A DNA stretch of 64,000 nucleotides from Hericium rajendrae. Its lineage: Eukaryota; Basidiomycota; Agaricomycetes; Russulales; Hericiaceae. The notes below the pieces were generated by a model. That model was not told where the DNA came from. It did no database searches and worked only from the letters and a program-made list of their open reading frames with translations. Where the stretch lies: assembly GCA_033439255.1 (NCBI GenBank), contig CM065878.1, positions 4,278,001 through 4,342,000 of the forward strand, read 5' to 3'. Position 1 is the stretch's first letter. Each line of letters opens with the position of its first letter. The position numbers were made by a program, and so were the translations under genes. Shown here piece after piece: positions 35,160-46,194 of the stretch.

Positions 35160-37180
35160 TACACTATAAGATATGGTAAGACTGTAAGATAAAGACAAGA
35201 TAAGATAAAAGATAAGATAAAGATAAAACTTACTGTCAAAATAAGAAAAAGCGAAAATGATCTACAAAAGAAGTCAACAAATCAGTATCACAAAATAAAA
35301 TAAAAACATAAGGCTTACCTAAGGAAATAAAAGCGAAAATAAAGTCTATGAAGAACATTAGGGTTAAAAACAATCAAACAAAATAACAACATACCAAAGA
35401 AAACAAAAATGCGAAAATGCAAAGGCTATAGAAAAAAACATAAGGTTAGATACAATAAAACAAGAATACAACATATCAAACATAAGAAGATTAAAGCAAA
35501 AGGGAAGAGAGTGACGAGAGATGAGAGATGGTGGTGGTAGGGAAGAGAGAGAGCAAGCATGTCGTGCACGCCTTATATAGACGTGGTGAGCACCAAATGT
35601 GAGTGACGCAACTCGGCCTGGGTGCTGCCGGAATGCTGCATCAGAGGCTAAGGCGGCAGACATCATTAAGTTTGTGTTGCTGCCCAGTAGCCTGTAGTAC
35701 AGTAGCTAGGTAGTTAGCTCATGGAATCAAATTATATTGGTAAATTGTACACAACGTCTTTTTCTTGGATTTGTGGCTATTTTATTTTATTTGCTAAGCT
35801 CGAGACATTCGAACTCGCGTGTGTTTGGTGGCTGAACGTGTGTCGAAGTTCGAATGTTCAACTCGAGCTTCAACCACCACTACTTACCTCTCCCTCTCCT
35901 CCTCCTTTCTGTCTGTCCTCTCTCATCAAACTGAACACCGAAGGAGGGTAGCGGGATGCTGAGGGCCCCGCAGGTGAGTAAAAAAAACCTCTATACATTT
36001 TTTTTCATACTAACTCAGAGATTATTGCTCATTTGAGCGATACTCTCGCCACCTTTCGCCCTTGCAGGCCTCCCTTGCCACCATTCCTCGCTGCCACCCC
36101 TCCCTTGTCGACTCCCCGTCTCCCGACATCACCCCCACAAACCACCAGATGATGCACGCCCCTTCGCGCATGGGCCAGGCATGCCAGTGCACGCATGGCT
36201 GGCGGATGGCCACAGCCATGCGTGGGCATGTCAGCCAGCACACGCACACATGCATGTCGTGCGTGGCCATGCGAGGTGTGCTCGCACGCAGGCCCCGAGG
36301 CCTCTACGCAGGCCTCTGTGTCGCACACGAGCCTGATGCCTCGCACATGCCTGCCATGCCCTGCCGCACCCGCTGCACCCCGCATACGAGCCAGCACCTG
36401 GAGGATGCCTGCCGTACCTCATGTATAGGCCCACAGCAGTCCAGCACCCCGCGCACACTTCCTGCGCCTCGTCCACACTCCCGTGCCTTGCCCACACCCT
36501 CTACACTCTCACCTATGCCCCCCGTGCCCTGCTCATGCCCCCCGGGCCTCGCTCATGTCCCCCATGCCTTGCTCACATCCCCCACATCTCGCTCACATCC
36601 TCCACGCCTCGCTCACGCCTCCCACAGCATCCCCAGGGCCCACGACGCCTGTCGTATCCTGCAGATGCCCACCATATCCCACGGATGCCTGCCACACCTC
36701 GCGGACAATGCCACACCACGTACAATGCTGCCGCGCCCGCAATATCTCACGCACGAGCTGCCAGCGGAAGCCCTGTGCCCCATGCAACGTCTGGTGCACC
36801 TTGTGCATGGCCACCGGACCCTGACGCGTCGCCCATGCCTGCCGCACTTTGTGCACAGGCCTACCACACCCCGGTGACTCGAGCACGCCTGCCGCCGTGC
36901 CCTGCCGTGCCTCGCGCATACCCCGCGTCTTGCATATGAGCCCGCTGCAGCCCGACGCCAGTGCGCATGGCCCCGGCGCTTCCCGTGCCTCGCGCACAGA
37001 CCTAGCACCTCACGGATAAGCCAACGCCTCGTGCACGGGCCCAGCGCCTCGTGGATAGGCCTGCTGTGCCACACGCACGACTCCTGTGCCCTGCATGCCC
37101 GCTACGCCCCGTGCGCTTGAGCGCGCTTGTCTGTGTGGCATGCATTGTTCATATTAATAGTGTAATTGATTGTACTACTA
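35160..37180. repeat. Z-family repeat, copy Z2
   Basis: The left half is A-rich with minus-strand GTAAG-like donors and a TATATAAGG on the minus strand (35571-35580), as in Z1. Then come GCAGGTGAGTAA (about 35970), ATACTAACTC (36008), a 13-bp hairpin with one mismatch (arms GAGATTATTGCTC and GAGCGATACTCTC, 36018-36047) and CCTTGCAG (36067). 36068-37140 is GC-rich with degenerate repeats. The overlapping long frames in several phases are a composition effect. Confidence 0.65.
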
Positions 37181-37559
37181 GCCACATTAAATATAATTGA
37201 TTTTTTTTGTACTTAATTGACTTCTAAGGTAGTAATAATAGTATTCATATCTCACTTACTGTAGGGATCATAAGGACCATAGGGATCATAGCAAGCCAGT
37301 GAATTTATATAGCAGCTATAGCTGCCTCTTAGAAATATATAGCACTATATAGTGTCTAACTACTGCTATATAAGCTATGATAGGCCTCATAGCCTTATAT
37401 AGTTGAGAAAGATAGCTACATAGATGATGACAGACCTAATAGCATTATGATAGGACATATAAATGAACACTAGACTATATAAAATTTTAATTTCTCAGAT
37501 GTCAATACACATAAGTTTTACTTGTCAAGCATTAAACACATTTATTATAAATTAAAACA

Positions 37560-39692
37560 CAAGAAAAAACAAAATGGTCAGAGGTGGAATTGAACCTGAG
37601 CAAACACCTTAACAGCCGTTAAGGCATTGCTTACATAAGCAAAACTCGGTTTTGAAGTGCAACATCTCCCTGCTAGCCTTTTCTTCAGACAGTTGTTGAA
37701 GCCAGTGGTCCCTCTACCAGTGGCTGTAACACTTTCAGACTACTTCTCCTCCCCTCGATGTGGGTGGGTGGAGAGGATGTCTACCCGATGGCTGTAGTGG
37801 TCATCCTGTATGTATCTCACTTGCTGATGTGACAGACTAATTTCATTTTAGCTCTATCAATACTGCACCAATGAAGGTGAATAAGGGCTCATTGAAAGCA
37901 GATTTGTAGCTGCTTTTAGATAATATCTTGTGAGTCATAATAGCACCACTGGTAACCAAGATATAGGGGTATGACTGATTGATGATGTGGCAGATATACT
38001 GGATCATATCTTCACTTCCTGTGATCTGATTTTTGCATTCTAAATTGTTTTGCAACACTGCTATATAGTATGTTCCAACCTAGATTACTGCTTGTTGATT
38101 GATTCATTTGTTGCAGAGCTATGAGACAGTCATTGTTTACAGTAGGCTAACTCTTGGATGCATGTTTTGCTTATGTAAGCAGATGCTAATACTTCATTCA
38201 TCTACATAAGGTCCTGTGGGATCACATCACTGAGAGTCTCAGAACCCAGTGCTACTGATAAATTGCATTTTTGGCTCATTTAAGTAATAAACAGTATCTA
38301 ACTTTGTTTGCTGTATATCTCTTTACTGGCTTTGTCTTTCCATAAGCAGTAAACTGTATTGAAGACGGGTTTTCTGATAGATCCAGACAAACTTGAGAAC
38401 AAGTGAATCGGCAGAGAACTGACCAGTTTAGCTAGAATTCAAACATTTTAGGGGGGAAACAAAGAAATGCTTTGCATTCTGCGAGTTCTTATCCAATCCA
38501 GATGCATGAAATATGGCTGGAAAGCTATAAATAAGTGGATCTATATGCACTTGAGAACGAGTAAATCGGAGGAGAATTGACTAAGTTGGCTCAAGTTCAA
38601 ATATTGTAGGGGGAAAATGTAGGAATTCATTTCACTCTGTGAGTTCTGCATGGATCAGGATGCAAAAAATACAATCAGAAAGCGATAAATGAGGAGATCC
38701 AGATACATTTGAGAACATGTGAATTGGTTGAGAACTGATCAAGTTACATTAAATCAAGTGTAATTAAAAGTCCGGCCAGACCTGGAGTTGAACCTGCAAC
38801 CTCTAATGAGTGTTAAGAGATAGGTCACATGGTGTGCGCCTTAACGGCCATTAAGGCGCACACCATGTGACCTACCTCTTAATGGCTGTTAACAGGTAGA
38901 TCACATAATTATCTAACTTTGTTTGCTGTATATCTTTTTACTGGCTCTATTGTTTTGTAAATAGTAACTTGTTTTGAAGACAGGCTTCCTAATAGATCCA
39001 GATGCACTTGAGAATGAGTAAATCGGTGGAGAATTGACCAAGTTAGCTAGGATTCAAACATTTTAGGGGGGAAAACAAAGAAATGCTTCGCATTCTGCGA
39101 GTTCTTGACCACTCTAGACGCATGAGGTATGGCTAGAAAGCGATAAATAAGTAGATTTAGATGCACTTGAGAACGAGTAAATCGGTGGAGAATTGGCCAA
39201 GTTAGCTAAGATTCAAACATTTTAAAGGGGAAACCAAAGAAATGCTTCGCATTCTGCGAGTTCTTAACCGATCCAGACGCACAAAGAATGGCTGGAAAGC
39301 TATAAATGAGTAGATTAGATGCACTTGAGAACGAGTAAATCGGTTGAGAATTGACCAAGGTAGCTTAAGTTCAAATATTGTAGGGGGAAATGTAGGAACT
39401 CATTGCACTCTGTGAGTTCTGCACAGATCAGGATGCAAAAAATACTACCAGAAAGCGATAAATGAGTAGATCCAGATGCATTTGAGAACAGGTGAATTGG
39501 TTGAGAACTGATCAAGTTACATTAAATCAAATGTAATTAAAAGTCTGGCCAGACCTGGAGTTGAACCTGCAAACTCATCAGATCAGTGATCTTGCAATTA
39601 GATAAGCTGACTGCCAAATGGGGGTAGTGGTCGTTTGGGTGTCGTTTTCGATAGGAAAACCCGGTATAGAGTAAACGATTCTAAGGAATCGT
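37560..39692 (-). repeat. Two X-type repeat pieces with tRNA-like heads
   Basis: The first piece (about 37560-38800) contains a tRNA-like stretch (37570-37650, minus; B-box GGTTCAATTCC) and X-like sequence. The second (about 38900-39692) has tandem units of about 158 bp and ends in the ACGATTCCTTAGAATCGT head at 39692 (minus orientation). Confidence 0.6.
38813..38882. other. 70-nt near-perfect hairpin
   Basis: Arms of 32 bases (38813-38844 and 38851-38882) pair with one mismatch around the spacer CGGCCA. The arm contains GGTCACATGGTGTGCGCC. It lies just after a B-box-like GGTTCAACTCC (minus strand). Confidence 0.85.
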
Positions 39693-39814
39693 AATAAGCT
39701 TCATCAAATATGATCATTTGAAAAGTAGCTTCAGATAAATCAGACTCTGCAGTAGCTGCAGATAGGGTTAAAAACTGTCAGACTCATCAGAAAATTGTCA
39801 AGGTTCCTGATGTA

Positions 39815-42127
39815 TGATGCCCTCCTCTTTGTTTCTTCATCTTAATCCTCCCCTTTTCACCATATCTCCTCAATTCAATGGCAGGATGGGTGTTATGGAG
39901 ATTCAAGAGGCTTCTAAGTGAGTCCAAAAGCCTTTTATTTCATTGTACTGTACTGATCTCAGGAGTCTCGCTTGATAACAAGCGAGGCTCTCATTTTTCA
40001 CTGTTCTTCGACAGGTTTCATGATGTTCGATGGGTTTCACGACGTCCCACCATTTTTCGACATCATCCACCATATCTCATGCACCATCTGCACTTCTCCC
40101 ATCATCCTCATCAACAGGTCAACTGGCCAACCGGCCTTCACCCATCTTTGACAACCAGCACTCATGTGCACCAGAGATTTAATTCCCACTCACAATGGTA
40201 AGAGCATGCACAGTGCCAGTCTAGCGCTGCAACTGCAAGGCCCACAATGCCTATCAGGTCTTGTTGCTACAGCATTGTTGCTACAACAGCAAGGCTTGAC
40301 ATCTTTTTGCTGATCATCTGAGCAGTGCCTAGCATGCCTTGACAATGTGCAGTTTGTCAACGGAATTAAACGACATGTCTATATTGGGACGACGATGACA
40401 CCGGTATGTACTGGTAAATAAGGTTTCGTGACTACGGCAAAGCCCGATGGCTACCGAGATTACCAAATCTAACACTCCTACATAATGAGGCAACCATCGG
40501 CAGAAAGTGACCGTTAAATGAGGCGAACAAAAGGTTCATCAACCTGTGCAGACTGAGCAAACTCCTCACCATTGCTCTCCACAGAATCTGCCTCTGCAAA
40601 CCTGACATGAGACTGACTGGATGGACAGACCCTTGCCATATGACCCTTCCCACCACAAGTGTAGCAGGTAACGTCCTTGCTAGAGGACCCTGTAAACCGG
40701 GTCTGCCTGGCAACCAGGGCTTGGTCGGATACTGAGCGCCTGTCCTGGGAACGGCTGAGCTGAGACTCCAGGCCGGAGATACGTGACATGACACTGCTGA
40801 GAGTGAGATCGGAAAAAGGGATTCCATCGAGGGCAGTGACAATTGACTGATACTCCTCAGGGAGACCATCGGTGATGACGAGGATGATGTCGATGTCCTG
40901 GACAGGAACAGGGGAATGGGATAGCTCAAGGGCTGTGGAGCGGACACGACTAGTCCAATCCATGGTGGACTCAGACTCGAGCTTGGACATGCTGAAGAAG
41001 CGACGTCGAAGGAAGAGGATGTGATTGACAGACCCAGAGCGATGGATATCCTCCAAAGTCTTCCACATAAGCCTTGGATCCTCCAAACCCACAATGAAAG
41101 GCATCTGAGAGGACTCAATACTCAGCGTGATCTTCGAGCGTGCTTGCTGCCTCTTCTTCTCCCTTGTCTGAACTGCCTTCACACCTCTGGGCACCAGCCC
41201 TGACACCTCTGGCCCAACAACCTCCCACAGATCTGCTGCAATGAGAAGTGCCTCCATGACCGTCCTCCACTGCACATAGTTGCCCTCCTTCAGCTTGTCA
41301 ACATGTTCGGTGGACTGCATGATGGTGATGTTGAAAAGAATGACTAGAAAGGATAGGGAATAGAGAGAAGGACTGCTGAATAACGAGTGATCAGACCGAA
41401 CACAGTTGATGCATGATTACCGGTCGTTGCAAGCAATTGGTTCGAGGATGAAGCACAAGGAATGGAGCAGGTGTCAAAACAAGCCTGATGTAGACCGCAG
41501 AATATGAGCAAGAATGACGAGAGTTAGGAACGGGCAGGGCCCATAACCTGTTGAAAACAGCGAGCGCAGCGACAACGGAATAAAATGACATGTCTATATT
41601 GGGATGACGATGACACCGGTATGTACTGGTAAATAAGGTTTCGTGACTACGGCAAAGCCCGATGGCTGCCAAGATTACCAAATCTAACACAGTTGTCTGC
41701 AAACAGCTTTGCATATCCTTGCATGTCTGAGACAGTGTGCATCTACCAATACATGCCCTGCCAGCATACATATTTTTGACTGCATGCCCCTACCATCTCA
41801 TAGTCCATTGCTCAAACTACATGTGTGCATTTGTGCCCATGGACATCACACACACCACTATGCATGCTGTCATGTCATTTGTCTGGCAGAAGCCCAATGT
41901 GAGGCAAGTTTTATATGCCATCAGTGCTATTCAACAACCAAAATGCATTCTCCCCAGTCTCATTCCCAATTCCCATCCAAGCTGGTGATGTCATTTGTGT
42001 GTGCATGCCCACAGCTATGCCAGTACATCAGCACCCACATATGCTCTCCTCGCACATGTGTCAGTCTATGTGCACACACATACTCAAAGCTGTCCCACTG
42101 ACATGTGCATGCTCATATCGATACCAC
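39815..42127 (+). repeat. Z-family repeat, copy Z4 right, split by a Copia-type element
   Basis: The inverse of 30109-31056 (plus the MITE-free junction). ATGGCAGGATGGG at 39879, CTAAGTGAGTCC donor, TGTACTGATC branch-like site (about 39951), a fully paired 12-bp hairpin (GAGTCTCGCTTG, loop ATAA) at 39963-39990 and a TTCGACAG acceptor at about 40014. The homologous sequence stops at 40354 and resumes at 41690. Confidence 0.8.
40355..41689 (-). mobile_element. Short gag-only Copia-type element with two LTRs
   Basis: LTRs 41549-41689 (5', 141 bp) and 40355-40474 (3', 120 bp) start TGTTAGATTTGG on the minus strand and are flanked by CAGTT on both sides (40350-40354 and 41690-41694). The single gene region (about 41320-40514) encodes a Copia gag with a UBN2-like N-terminus (EGNYVQWRTVMEALL) and a zinc knuckle CYTCGGKGHMARVC. 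No protease, integrase or RT is present. The gag part looks whole. It resembles the non-autonomous gag-only LTR elements known from plants. It inserted after the inverted repeat formed and looks young. Confidence 0.85.
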
Positions 42128-43381
42128 AACATCAGGAAATGAGGAATCTTCTGACTAGTCTGACTGTCTGACTTTTGTCTGAGAGTTCTGAACAGGTCCA
42201 TTTGTCTGACTCACATATGAATAAAATAATGTGTAGATCATTTTGTAAGATCAGAAGAATATCAGATATAAACAGACCTATCAGATTCTTAAAAGTCTAT
42301 CAGATAAAGGTAATTTTGTCAGACATTCAATTAAAGTCAGATTATTGCTACTTTTCAGATAGAGTCAGGTAGGTCTCTATCATCCAGATGTTCTCAGACA
42401 TATCAGATTCTTACACATCTGTCAGATGAAGGTTATTTTGTCAGGCATTAAATAAATGTCAGACCATTGCTACTTTTCAGATAGAGTCAGGTAGGTCCCT
42501 ATTGTCCAGATGTTTTCAGACATGTCAGATTGTTATGTATCTGTCAGATGAAGATTATTTTGCCAGACAGTTAATAAATATCAGACCATTGCTACTTTTT
42601 AGATGAAGTTAGGTAGGTCTCTATCGTTCAGATGTTCTCAGACATATCAGATTCTTACACATCTGTCAGATGAAGATCATCTTATCAGACATTCAATAAA
42701 TGTCAGACCATTGCTACTTTTCAGACAAAGTCAGGTAGGTCTCTATCATTCAGATTTTTTCAGACATGTCAGAATTTTAAAAATCTGTCAGATGAAGATT
42801 ATTTTGTTAGACATTCAATAAATGTCAGACAATTGTTACTTTTCAGATAGAGTCAGATAGGTCTCTATTATTCAGATACTTTTAGATATGCCAGACCTTT
42901 GAACTTTGATCAGACATTATTAAGTCTTTCAGAGATTGAATTAAAGTCAAATAGCTGCTACTTTTCAATTAAGTCAAATAAGTCCTTATCATTTAGGTTC
43001 TTTTAAACATATAAGACTTATGAACTTGTTTCAGACATTATTGATCTTGTCAGACATTAAATGAGAGTTAGACAGTAGCTATTTATCAGACAAAGTCAGA
43101 TAAGCCTTCAGACACATCAGACATCTAAAATTTCATCAGATATTTACAGTTGTCTCAGACTTAAAGGTCAGAAAGTGAACCTGAGCACCACAGAAATCAA
43201 ATCCAAGCTTAAATCTGGATCTGAATGGCTGCTATAAAATCAGAACTGGCACCGGGATCAAATGGAAAATCAGACTTTGATTTTAAATTGGACTTGAGCT
43301 CAATCTGAACTTAGGCTGAGTACTCACAACAGCTTTGCAGAGTCTAGATTTAACATGCATAAATTGACAACTTGACATGAT

Positions 43382-44165
43382 CACTGAAGGCCCACGTGCC
43401 TGTAGGACCCGAAACATTCTCGTTTCGAACCCCACAGCATGCGCGGGCAGGTAACTACGAAAACCGAAGGTCCGCGCATCTGTAGGACCCGAAACGTTAT
43501 CGTTTCGGGCCCTACAGCCTGCGCGGGTAGGTAGCTACGAAAGCCGAAGGTCTGCGCATCTGTAGGACCCGAAACGTTCTTGTTTTCGGCCCTACAGCCT
43601 GCGCGGGGAGGTAACTACGAAAATCGAAGGCCCGCACATCTGTAGGGCCCGAAACGATGATGTTTCGGGCCCCACAGCTTGCGCGGGCAGGTAGATACGA
43701 AAATAGAAGGCCCACGTATCTGTAGGGCCCGAAACGATGATGTTTCGGGCCCCACAGCTTGCGCGGGCAGGTAGACACCATAGTCGAATGTCCATGCATC
43801 TGTAGGGCCCGAAACGTGAACGTTTCGGGCCCCACAGCTTGCGTGGGCAGGTAGATACAAAAATAGAATGCCCACGCATCTATAGGGCCCGAAACGAAAA
43901 CGTTTCGGACCCCACACCTGTGCGGGCACGTAGATACGATAATTGAAGGCCCGCGCAGCTGTAGGGCCTGAAACGAAAACGTTTCGGGCACCACAGGTGC
44001 TACGGGCAGGTAGATACAAAATTCGGAGGCCCGCGCAGCTGTAGGGCCCAAAACGAAAACGTTTCGGGCACCCCAGCCTGCGCGGGCAGGGAAATACGAT
44101 AACAAAAGGCCCACGTACCTGTGGGGCCCGAAATGCACAGATTTCGGACCCAGTAGCCTGCGCGG
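43382..44165. repeat. 80-bp satellite, about 10 units, each with a hairpin
   Basis: Unit starts (TGTAGGRCCC) fall at 43401, 43481, 43561, 43641, 43721, 43801, then near 43880, 43960, 44040 and 44120. Each unit contains arms like GGGCCCGAAACG and its inverse with a 4-6 base loop. At 43801 the paired arms reach 15 of 16. Loops vary (TGAA, AAAA, ATGAT-like). Because 80 is not a multiple of three, the long minus-strand frames over it shift between units and are not protein genes. Confidence 0.9.
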
Positions 44166-44199
44166 GGAGGAGGGCGCGAGACACGCGACGGACGGGGTG

Positions 44200-45510
44200 G
44201 GGGGTTTGGTGCAAACGAGAAAACGGAGAGTACTGCTCGTTATCGAGCAGTACTCCCGAGATTAGCACGAAAGACGATGAAATACTAAATTTAGGACTCA
44301 CCTTAGAGCCATCTAGCCTCCAGTAAGCCCGTCCGGCCTTCTAACGCGTCCTTCCGGCCTTCGAATTGATGTCAGAGAGTGCGAAAATAGGGAGTACTGC
44401 TCGAAAACGAGCAGTACTCCCCGAGTTAGTACAATGAACATATACAATAATAGACCTAGCGACTTACCTAGGCCTCGACTAAGCCCCTCAGGCCTTCAGG
44501 GGATCAGAAAATGAAGAAAGAATGGAGGGGAGGAGAGACGAAAGACAGCAAGTACGACTCTAACGTTTCAACGCACGTTGAGCTTCCGGCAAGCCAACGG
44601 CCCGGTCGGCAATCCCCGACCGGCAATCCCCGGCAACGCGCGTCGACTTCAACGTTCAACAGTTCAACGTTTCAACGTTCAACTCCCTTACTGAGACTCG
44701 TAGTCTCGTAGATCTCTCGTCCCACCCGTCTTCTTCCTCTTCACACATGCCGCCTCACATCGTTCGACGTTTAGGAGGGTTGTAGCCAGGTTGAGGGGCT
44801 TAGGTAAGTAGAACAGTCCTCAATTCTTGTCGTGTTATGCTAACAAAACGAGCATCACTCGAGTGATGCTCGTTGATCCTTCCCTTTGATGCCCAGATCA
44901 CCCCCAGCACCACCCTATATTCCCCCTACGACACCCCGCAACCATGCTTATGAACCCGCTCCCATCCCACTCCTTCGACAACCTCGCCGGCAACATCGTC
45001 AAGTCTCGTTGCCGTGGCAACGAGGCTCGGCTGCACGTTATTCAATGCGCCTCGCCCCGCCTCCTGCGCATTCCCGCGTGGCTTCAACAGCCCGCGGTCA
45101 CTGTCCACGACTCGAGCGAGCTCTCAAAAGCTCGCATGCATCTGCTCCATCGCTTTCTGCCTCCGCGCATGCCCCGAGTGCGTGTGCACCACGTCCGCAA
45201 GCCTCCACCCCTCTGCTTCCCTCAACCCCACCCGCGGCGTCAGCGTCGACATCGATCCTCGTTGCTGTGGCAACGAAGCTCGATAAACATCGTGCGCTGT
45301 CCAGTCGCTGTCGAACGGATTCGTGGCAGTCTCTAGGGTAACAAACAATTGTAAGTTAATCTTGTTAATCTTGGTTGTTCTCATGTACTAACAAAGAGAG
45401 CATTGCTCGTTATCGAGTGATGCCTTCTTTCTTTGTACTTAGACTCTCGATGCCCTGTAGTCTCGTGACAGCACAGTAGGTCCTTCGCAGGTGAGTATGG
45501 TATTCTTTTC
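44200..45510. repeat. Z-type hairpin-intron modules (four) in the 4.06-kb element
   Basis: Minus-strand modules: CTAAGGTGAGTCC with GTGCTAATCTC and a 12-bp hairpin (44228-44255); CTAGGTAAGTCG with TGTACTAACTC and a perfect 14-bp hairpin (44390-44421, loop AAAA). Plus-strand modules: CTTAGGTAAGTAG, TATGCTAACAA, a 28-base palindrome (44847-44874) and GATGCCCAG (about 44895); and TGTACTAACAA, a 10-bp hairpin with two wobbles (45400-45423) and TACTTAG (about 45441). X-box-like palindromes lie at 45008-45021 and 45261-45274. Confidence 0.75.
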
Positions 45511-46194
45511 TCATTTTTTTGTACTAAATCATTTCTCTTTGGTTACACCTCATCTGACCTCCGATGCACCCCTTCCTGCACTCCAACATGATGACTCCAT
45601 TCCCATGCATCTCCTCTTGACTATGTGTACTTATCTCTAGACCCAAGTCCTAGAGATGAATATCATATAATTAGACTGATTCTGATGTCTGACCTTATAT
45701 GGCTTCTATCTGATTTTGAGTGTGAACTCAAATATGTCTGAGAAATAAGCCTGCTTTTGCACAATGTCTGAAATCTGAAGGTTTATCTAGACATCTGACT
45801 GTTAGACATTATCTTATGTCAGACTTTGATCTGATATCCAATCATAAGTCTGACCTCAGATACAACTAAGATAAATATCAGAGAACATCTGCCTCTCAGA
45901 TAAACTCTGATACTTAGATAAGATCTGACATTCCAGACAATTGTCTGATATTCAGATGGCTGTCTGACTCTCAGACAAGATCTGATATTTAGATGGCTGT
46001 CTGACTCTCAGATAAGATCTGACACTCAGATGGCTATCTGATACTCAGACTTTGTTCTGAAATCAGACACTTTTATCTGAAAGACACTGGACGATAGAGA
46101 CCTACCTGACTCATCTGACTGTCTGAATGGTCTGAATCAGATCAAATCAGATACAATCAGATATCAATCAGAAATTTCCAGGTTTACTGATGAA

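Larger units (their letters stand above)
33520..39812. mobile_element. Large TCTGA-terminal element (6.29 kb) with repeat cargo
   Basis: Left end CATCAGGAACCTTGACAA at 33520, right end TTGTCAAGGTTCCTGATG at 39812, with TA at 33518-33519 and 39813-39814. Terminal TCTGA/TCAGA-rich blocks (33520-33800 and about 39700-39812) have the same ends as the short MITEs. Inside are a nested MITE, a Z copy and X-type repeats. I see no transposase frame. It lies in the right arm of the giant inverted repeat. Confidence 0.7.
42130..46192. mobile_element. Large TCTGA-terminal element (4.06 kb) with satellite and Z cargo
   Basis: Left end CATCAGGAAATGAGG, right end GGTTTACTGATG, with AA at 42128-42129 and again at 46193-46194. 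Comparison with the left arm of the giant inverted repeat (around 29900-30110) shows the sequence without it. Terminal blocks 42130-43380 and about 45640-46192 consist largely of TCTGA/TCAGA words. Cargo: an 80-bp satellite and Z-type hairpin-intron modules. No transposase frame was found. Confidence 0.75.

Noticed and set aside
43512-44301. Minus-strand repeat protein of about 200-230 residues over the 80-bp satellite
   Set aside because: The unit length is not a multiple of three, so the repeat peptide changes phase; overlapping frames are all open. It is a satellite, not a gene.
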